This document shows, in pieces, positions 58,186 through 64,000 of a stretch of 64,000 bases of DNA. Source of the stretch: Hydnum rufescens UP504 (lineage: Eukaryota; Basidiomycota; Agaricomycetes; Cantharellales; Hydnaceae); assembly GCA_014904985.1 (NCBI GenBank), contig MU128910.1, positions 199,640 through 263,639 on the forward strand, in the 5' to 3' direction. The notes under the pieces are model-generated. The model was not told the origin of the DNA. It searched no databases and saw only the letters and a list, made by a program, of their open reading frames with translations. The first letter of the stretch is position 1. Each line of letters opens with the position of its first letter. The position numbers were made by a program, and so were the translations under genes.

Positions 58186-58799
58186 TAGACCGAACCTTGC
58201 AGGATGATATCCTATCGTTGTCCATCTAATCATACAAACTCGAGTCAGCTGGTCCTCACTCTTTTTCAGCGCTCTGATGGTTCTTTACAAAGTACTCAAT
58301 TGGGCCCACCTTGGTCCAATACGTATCCTTAACCTGGAATACTTTGCTTGCAGAACTGAAAAGCACATTCCCTCGTACCAAGGTTTTTACTTTCTCTTCC
58401 CATCACACTTTCACACGCATTTCGGACCATCCTTCGCTCTACGGCATGGAGGCGCTCCTGCTGGTGGGGAGGCATGAATAAATCACCTCCACCCAACTTC
58501 AGCCATCCACCTTGTCCTTGCCTGGGAACTCAAGGCCGATCTAGTGGAGTAATTGTGGATGGTGGAACCCATAAGTAGATGACGTTGCGATGGGCTTTGA
58601 ATATTCTGGGCCGTCCTCATGTATTATAAAGAACACTTCCTCTACTTCAGGGGCCGGTGCCTGGGGCCCATCATGTGTAGTATTTTGAAGGGTTCACTGT
58701 GATACTAGAACAGGGAATACTGTCTTTATGAAAAGAACCAAACATTTGCAGGTGGTACCTAGAACAGGGAATACTGTCCAAGCCCCGTGTCAGTACTGC

Positions 58800-60413
58800 C
58801 CTGCAAACCCGATCCATTGCCTGACGCATATCATTCTCTACTTGGGCTGGTGAACCGAGACGATAGCGGCCTACGACACAGCCGTGTTCTCGGATAAGTT
58901 TTAACATATATGGCTGCAGTTCGGACTGCCTGATATCGGCCAATCCAGCTATGAAGTTGGAGCTGGACACGTGGCGGAGACGAGATTGGCGAAAAATGAT
59001 CGTGGTTCATCCTAGGTTTGGAAAACATACCGTATCTCTCACATCGAGGTGAAGGTGAATGTCCAGGAGAGTGTTGACCAGGGAATAGACCAGCGCATCG
59101 TTCGCTAAATCCGTCAATTTCTTACAGCATTTCGTCCAAGGTCCCGATTTTTAGGGCGGAGAATTTCATATGTTGCATCCCACTCTTCCATCAGGGCGTC
59201 CCATAGCTCCGTCCTCCACGCCTTTCATCGCCTCTTCAGATGTGTCTCGGACAGTATCCCGAATCGAGTTCCATGCCTCATCCCACTTCGTGTGTTAGGA
59301 AACGGTCAGCGCCATCGACCGCGAAACGTGGAGCGGCTTGCATCACGGCACCAAACCCTGCGATAATTGCGAGACGCCAATCCCCTCTTCGACCTCCAAG
59401 GAAGTCTCGATCCCCAACGTTCCCCGCTAGAGAACGGAAGGCATCCACATCCTCCATCGTGAGTCTAATCCCCGATAATGCGGTCCACCCGGCATTTATT
59501 ATGCTAGCCATCACGTCACGACAAGCGGCGTCTCGCATAGCATCCCCGACGTCGTCTTTCCAGAGAGCGGTGCGGAGACTGGAGAGTTGGATCGCAACCT
59601 GAATCGCAGGGAGGTGTGCATCCTCGACTTACCTGAGCGTCGGAGCATTAGCCGCAAAGCAAGGCGTATGAGCCATTCTAGTACCGTCCAGGCCAATCGG
59701 ACACGCCGCGACATCACGCGCGACAGCTGTGGCTTCAATCTAATCCGGAGCGTCACGGCCACTATTGCTGGTCCATCGATGATCATATTGATCATGGCGT
59801 CTGCAAACTTCGTCGATAGTGCGTCAGCCAAGGTTTGGGGAAGCGCTCCCCAGCGCGAATCGAATGGGAGGATGTCCCATCGCACTGCGTGTCGCACGGT
59901 GGCAACGAGCATTGTCCAAGCGAAGAAGTAGCAATTGAAGCGCTGGAGCATGTAACGCCCAGCCCTGTTATCTCTGTGGATGCCAAAACAGATTTTAATG
60001 ATGTTCAAAAGATCTACGTCACTACCCTGACAGTGCAACTCAACCAAGAAGTCGGAGGTTTTTGACCAGGTCGGACAACGATTTAACATCCGCAATGGTG
60101 TCAATCGATTCAGTCCCCTCGCTTGTCACGGCCTCCACTGGGTTAGTTTTACGCCCCCTCCGATCCAAACGCAATATGCACTCGTCGGAAAGGACGAGAA
60201 CAACATACTGGTGTTTGAGTGCCTTTGATCTCTCCCTACGAAACTGAAACACGTTGATCCTGGTAGGACGAGGGCCAAGGGAATGATACCACTCCATTAC
60301 CCCATTGTCTCGCCAGTCTGATCAAACTGGATGCGAAAGGGACCTGCGGATCTATGTGCCCTGGACGCGTTTATAACTGCGTTAGAGAATAAAGTCGTGG
60401 CCACGAGAGACAT
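58800..60413 (-). pseudogene. Array gene family copy F, strongly decayed
   Basis: The start at 60413 (MSLVATTLFSNAVINASRAH) is followed within 40 codons by a frameshift near 60315. Later pieces keep KHQYVVLVLSDECILRLDRR and YMLQRFNCYFFAWTML. An internal deletion near 59575 removes about 25 codons, and exon 1 ends in several frameshifts (59100-59300). Exon 2 survives partly (AGLADIRQSELQPYMLKLIR), and its 3' end is replaced by unit 3'-flank sequence. It is the most divergent copy and the right end of the array. Confidence 0.75.
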
Positions 60414-60959
60414 GAACCAGCAAGAAGGCGTGAGGGTTGATATGCAGACTGCTGAGTGTGTACACGAAACAGAAATAGCTGTCCAAACTGTTCGAGGTTC
60501 CAAATGATACCAAGAACCTCAGGCTCCAAATAGCCCGTCTGTGAGGTGGAACCCTCGACATGGACGAATTTAGGCATGGCCCCCATGCGTCCAATAATCA
60601 ATTCTATCAGAAAAAACCGTCAGGAAACCCCATCCGTACCTGGGAGCCGGATGCAAAATTGATTTCTGATCACGACTCAACACCACACCTTAATATTAAT
60701 GTCAGGCCATAATCAAAGATACGCGAAAACATCCTAAAATTACCTAGCACAACAGAATCATGATTGCAGATTACCTGTTTTACCAGATGCTACTCATTAT
60801 TTTTCACGAGAAAAATCTATAGCTAATTTGCCGAAGAGTCTTGGAATAAATTAAATAAATTATGGAGAGAAATCAGATGCCATGACCCCCTCGATATCTA
60901 GGACCATTGACAAAACCCGATGATGACCGGCTGGTGGATTGCTCGTGGCGACTATTGAG
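60414..60959. other. AT-rich spacer right of the array
   Basis: Includes the 5' flank of copy F up to about 60620, then AT-rich sequence without a supported gene. Confidence 0.45.
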
Positions 60960-61880
60960 TCAATGACCATTAGCCAATGGATTACGATGGTGTCCACGCT
61001 CCTCCCGTTGATCCCGATTCCAGGACGCTCGCTCTTGCTCCTTCCAATCGATGTCGTCTGGGCTTCGATGTCGTGATTTGGCATTTCCCTTGCCCCACGC
61101 AGATAGAAATTGGTGGCGCACGGGAAGCTTGCCCTTCGTTCGGCTTGTCACGCCGATCTCTGGCACCTTCATGTTCGGGATTTCTGCCGCGCTCTGGTTC
61201 GTGGTTTCTCCCGCGATATCGATCGGTCTCGCGGTCTGGACGCCAGAACTCCTGATCATCAGCACGAAATTTACCACCCTGATTCTGCTGATACCGCAAG
61301 AACTCCTGTTCCTCCCGTTCCTCCCGAGTTTCCTCGAGGGGTAACGCGAACTGGTCTGTGAACCAACCCGCGACCTGTTCCTACGCAAAGGCAAGAGCTT
61401 GAGGCTTCCGACGTTTCTTTGAGCCCCCATCACCGTTGCGCCTACTCTCCTCGCGGCCAGAGACGTCATTAGAAGGTCCCACATACCTGCGAAGTGCCGT
61501 ATTATGATGGGTGAATCAGTCAGGTTCATCCTCTTCTTCGACCTGTCGCTTGTGCGCAGTTTCCCTTGCTTCTCTTTGAGCTTTTTCGGCGCCACGTTTG
61601 CCTACATTGGTCTCGCCCGAAGAACCGTACCCGTCGGCGAATGTCGTCTAGGCCGCGGTGTCCTCATGACGTTTTATACGCGCGCTCAAAGTGTCCGATG
61701 GCTGTAGTGATGTGCATGCCATTGCGTCGGTCGATAGTGTCTTCCGGAAATGGCCCAGCGGTTGCGTTGAAACTAGAAAATGCTGGAGGATCTCTGACGG
61801 CCGGGTCCGGGAATCGATCCATGCAGTCCTACTCAGTCAATGGCAGATATTAGAAACGCATTGTGAAAATGGAACGACCA
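60960..61880 (-). CDS. Hydrophilic Arg/Glu-rich hypothetical, frames broken
   Basis: Two overlapping minus-strand frames share low-complexity charged sequence: RYQQNQGGKFRADDQEFWRP and DRETDRYRGRNHEPERGRNP in one, KSRHRSPDDIDWKEQERASW ending ANGH in the other. A charged, RE/RD-rich composition is seen in splicing-related and gag-like proteins. I recognise no family, and no single continuous product could be built, so this may be a decayed gene. Confidence 0.35.
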
Positions 61881-62584
61881 CCTTACGTAACCCCAGTGTC
61901 CAATGCTACCACATATGAAGCATTCCTGATCCCAAGATTCCCAACCAATGTATCCCTCGCACCTTAGGCAAACACCTTTAAGTACCTAGTTAGCTATGTA
62001 ATACCCTATAGGCACATCCTACCTACGGAGGTACAACTTATAATGGTACACTTGGAATACTCACCTATTTATTTGCTTGAAAAATAGGGCTCCCCAGGGC
62101 TGATTTTTCAGCCCTGGGTCCCCTCCAGAAAACCTGGGGGTTCGGGGGCGGTAGCCCCGAGAAGCTCCGGGGTTCTTGGTCTGGGGACACCCAAAGTTGG
62201 CCTGGGGACGCCCGAGTTAGGCCTTGGGACACTTCGATTAGGTCATGGGACCCCGGAATTAGGCCGTGGGATCCTCAGAAGGGGTGGGTCCGCCTGGCTG
62301 TGGAATCAAATTTGGCCGCAGCCTCACTTGGTTGTCCATCCCCTTCCTTGGGGCTACCAATCCCTCACTTATGCTTCCCCCATGTCCCAGGACCTAACTT
62401 TGTGGATCCTACACTGATTCAGAGAACGAGGTGTCCATCGTCATTTCAGGCTAACAAATATCTAACTCCGCGTAAGTTCTCATCGCTCTGCATCCTCCAG
62501 TCGTACCCATTGAGATATTCTACCTGCGGGCTTGTACGGATGCAAATACCATGCCCCAATTCTCACCTTCACCTCCAACTAATC
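61881..62584. repeat. GC-rich degenerate repeat with a strong hairpin
   Basis: At 62096-62120, CCAGGGCTGA and its exact inverse TCAGCCCTGG flank a short T loop. To about 62280 there follow imperfect repeats of the form GGCCTTGGGAC-CCC-GAATTAGG. No gene is seen. Confidence 0.6.
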
Positions 62585-63535
62585 ATGGGAAGGTGGGTAA
62601 TCAAGCGCAATGTCGAGTTCAGGAACAACAAGCCGCTGTGCAAATGCTCTGTTTTCGGTAAGTATCGTCTCCTTCCCTGTTTATTCTCCTAAACTGAACT
62701 AATTATGATGTTATAGCAAGGATCTGCGTGATCGCTGAAGGCCCTAACTGAGACAAACGTTTCTACGCATGCGGTAGTGGCTCCAAGTGTGGCTTTCTTT
62801 GTAAGTTGAATGCATGCTCTCCTTCATTCATCGCGAGTCTGATTTTTTCCCTTCTCAGTTTGGGTGTGTCCTCCTTTGGCAGCCCCCGGGTCCCTTTGCA
62901 GTGGACTCATGTCTTTTATTTACTAGGCTGAGCAACCCCCCGATGCTGAGGATGACGAAGCCGAGCCAAACAACGATGGTGCGGAGGGTAACAGGTCCGA
63001 CTTCGAGCAGGAAACGTCGCATTCATGATCTTCAGGACATTTGCCATGTTCTGAACACTCCGAACACTCCGAACGCTCGGGACCTTCACCCTCCAGTATG
63101 TGGGACAGTATCATTACTTTGTTCATAGTCAAAAACTAATGGGATCTGCTCATACAGATTCCCCCTCAAAGCGGACAGCCTGGCAAATGAAAAACACACG
63201 ATCGTCCTCCAAATCTTCATCGCTGTCCAAGCCCGCGGTGAGGTTTGAATTTGATTCGATGTCTCCCTCCCACCCCGTTGCAACTGAATCCGGAAAGGGT
63301 ATACCAGAAACATCTGAGGTTCAAATCGTCATTCTACACATCTAGACTATTCTCACCATCTCTCTTACGATAGATAATTTTGAAGCTTGAGCACATAAGA
63401 GCCGAGCTGGCTGCCATTCGCCTGGAGATGGCCATGTTTCGAAACGAAGTTTCCGGTCTTCACACGGATATGTCTGAGATGCGGGCTGATATAGGTACTC
63501 TCTATAGCCTTCTTACAGACGACGCTGTCGAGTGA
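62585..63535 (+). pseudogene. GRF-type zinc finger / coiled-coil protein with two nonsense codons
   Basis: Exons about 62585-62657, 62717-62800 and 62859 onward splice to NNKPLCKCSVFGARICVIAE, then GPN-stop-DKRFYACG and SKCGFLFWV. This is the zf-GRF pattern C-x-C ... K-x-F-Y-x-C ... C-x-F-[FL]-x-W, a nucleic-acid-binding finger. Next come an acidic exon (AEQPPDAEDDEAEPNNDG), then SHS-stop-SSGHLPCSEHSE, a Ser/Lys-rich exon, and a C-terminal coiled coil (KLEHIRAELAAIRLEMAMFR) ending at 63535. In-frame TGA codons lie at 62749-62751 and 63026-63028, both in otherwise open frames. CGA (Arg) at each would restore sense. Confidence 0.65.
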
Positions 63536-64000
63536 GATTTGCTGTATTTGCTAATGATGGCAAAATCCGTGGAATGTCGATGTACTCGCACCACTTCTGC
63601 TTTGTCTAAAATCCTCTTATGCCTTATGCTTGTCGCTCCATTCATTAGTCTAGTTATGTGCGACGTTCTGGAATGAGTGATACTGTCGGTCGTTTCAACT
63701 GCCTCCCTACCAGTCTCCATCAGTGAGAAATCTGGTGGGGTTGAAGGGCCCTTATGGTTGGAGCGGGCTTGTCAATTCACGTGAGCATAAGAACTCCTAC
63801 GCAATCTATCAATGAAAAGCCAATCCCAATGCAGCCTAGGCCACTGGCGACAGATAGGGAAACTCAAACTCTCTTGAATGGGAGCCTGCGGTTCAGCGTC
63901 CGCACCAACATCGCTTGTACAAGGTTGACGGGATGGAAATCATATCCTCCACGTCTCACACCCCTCGAGCTTAAATTCATCAACACTACCACCTTCTGGC
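63536..64000. other. Right edge, no supported gene
   Basis: Contains the 3' flank of the GRF gene. No start or conserved motif was found up to the window end. Confidence 0.4.

Noticed and set aside
1..64000. CRISPR arrays, operons, riboswitches, bacterial-type ribosome sites
   Set aside because: None were found and none are expected, because the intron structure and gene set are eukaryotic.

Overview
This is nuclear DNA of a filamentous basidiomycete. Genes are compact and intron-rich, with 50-60 nt GT-AG introns. The protein set is fungal: Argonaute, anamorsin/Dre2, MED18, ARS2 and a GH16 glucanase. Repeats fill the gaps. The expanded hypothetical family in the right half reminds me of Agaricomycetes of the Rhizoctonia/Ceratobasidium type, but that placement is inference.

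Left part (1-33.4 kb) is a normal gene-bearing chromosome arm. In order it holds: a BCD1-like box C/D snoRNA assembly factor (+, with several frameshifts); MED18 (-) and DRE2 (+) sharing a short divergent promoter; a secreted GH16 glucanase (+); an APC-type amino-acid permease (+); ribosomal protein eL36 (-); an Argonaute (+); an intron-containing tRNA-His (-); an alpha/beta hydrolase of the CLD1/ABHD4-5 type (+); a decayed Ty1/copia element (-) that has lost its reverse transcriptase; mitochondrial fumarase (-); ARS2/Serrate (-); ESF2/ABT1 (-); and a second tRNA-His (-). Argonaute and ARS2, both RNA-silencing or small-RNA associated, lie about 11 kb apart, but nothing shows they are co-regulated.

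Right part (33.6-60.6 kb) is a tandem array of six copies (A-F, all on the minus strand) of one two-exon gene family I cannot name. Copies D and E are intact, at 572 and 570 codons. A, B, C and F carry frameshifts or deletions. Every copy keeps a His at about residue 68 and an Asn-Cys pair at about residue 160, in contexts that resemble the permuted papain-like (LRAT / PPPDE / NlpC-P60) fold. This is the best candidate in the window for an undescribed family. Between the copies sit nested mobile elements whose ends can be read directly: two solo LTRs of one family and two of another, each with its own 5-bp target duplication; a 369-bp TA-flanked MITE; a 1,062-bp element with long inverted repeats and a 7-bp duplication; a 642-bp MITE; a LINE 3' fragment; and a block with a tRNA-like promoter present in both orientations. 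Copies A and C are a recent duplication of about 3 kb.

The right edge (60.6-64 kb) holds a hydrophilic hypothetical region, a GC-rich hairpin repeat, and a GRF-zinc-finger/coiled-coil gene with two in-frame TGA codons at sites where CGA would restore sense. Single-base frameshifts in conserved genes (BCD1, ARS2, ESF2) raise the possibility of residual indel errors in the assembly, which should be kept in mind for every 'broken' gene here. Exon boundaries were read by eye from splice signals and protein continuity.
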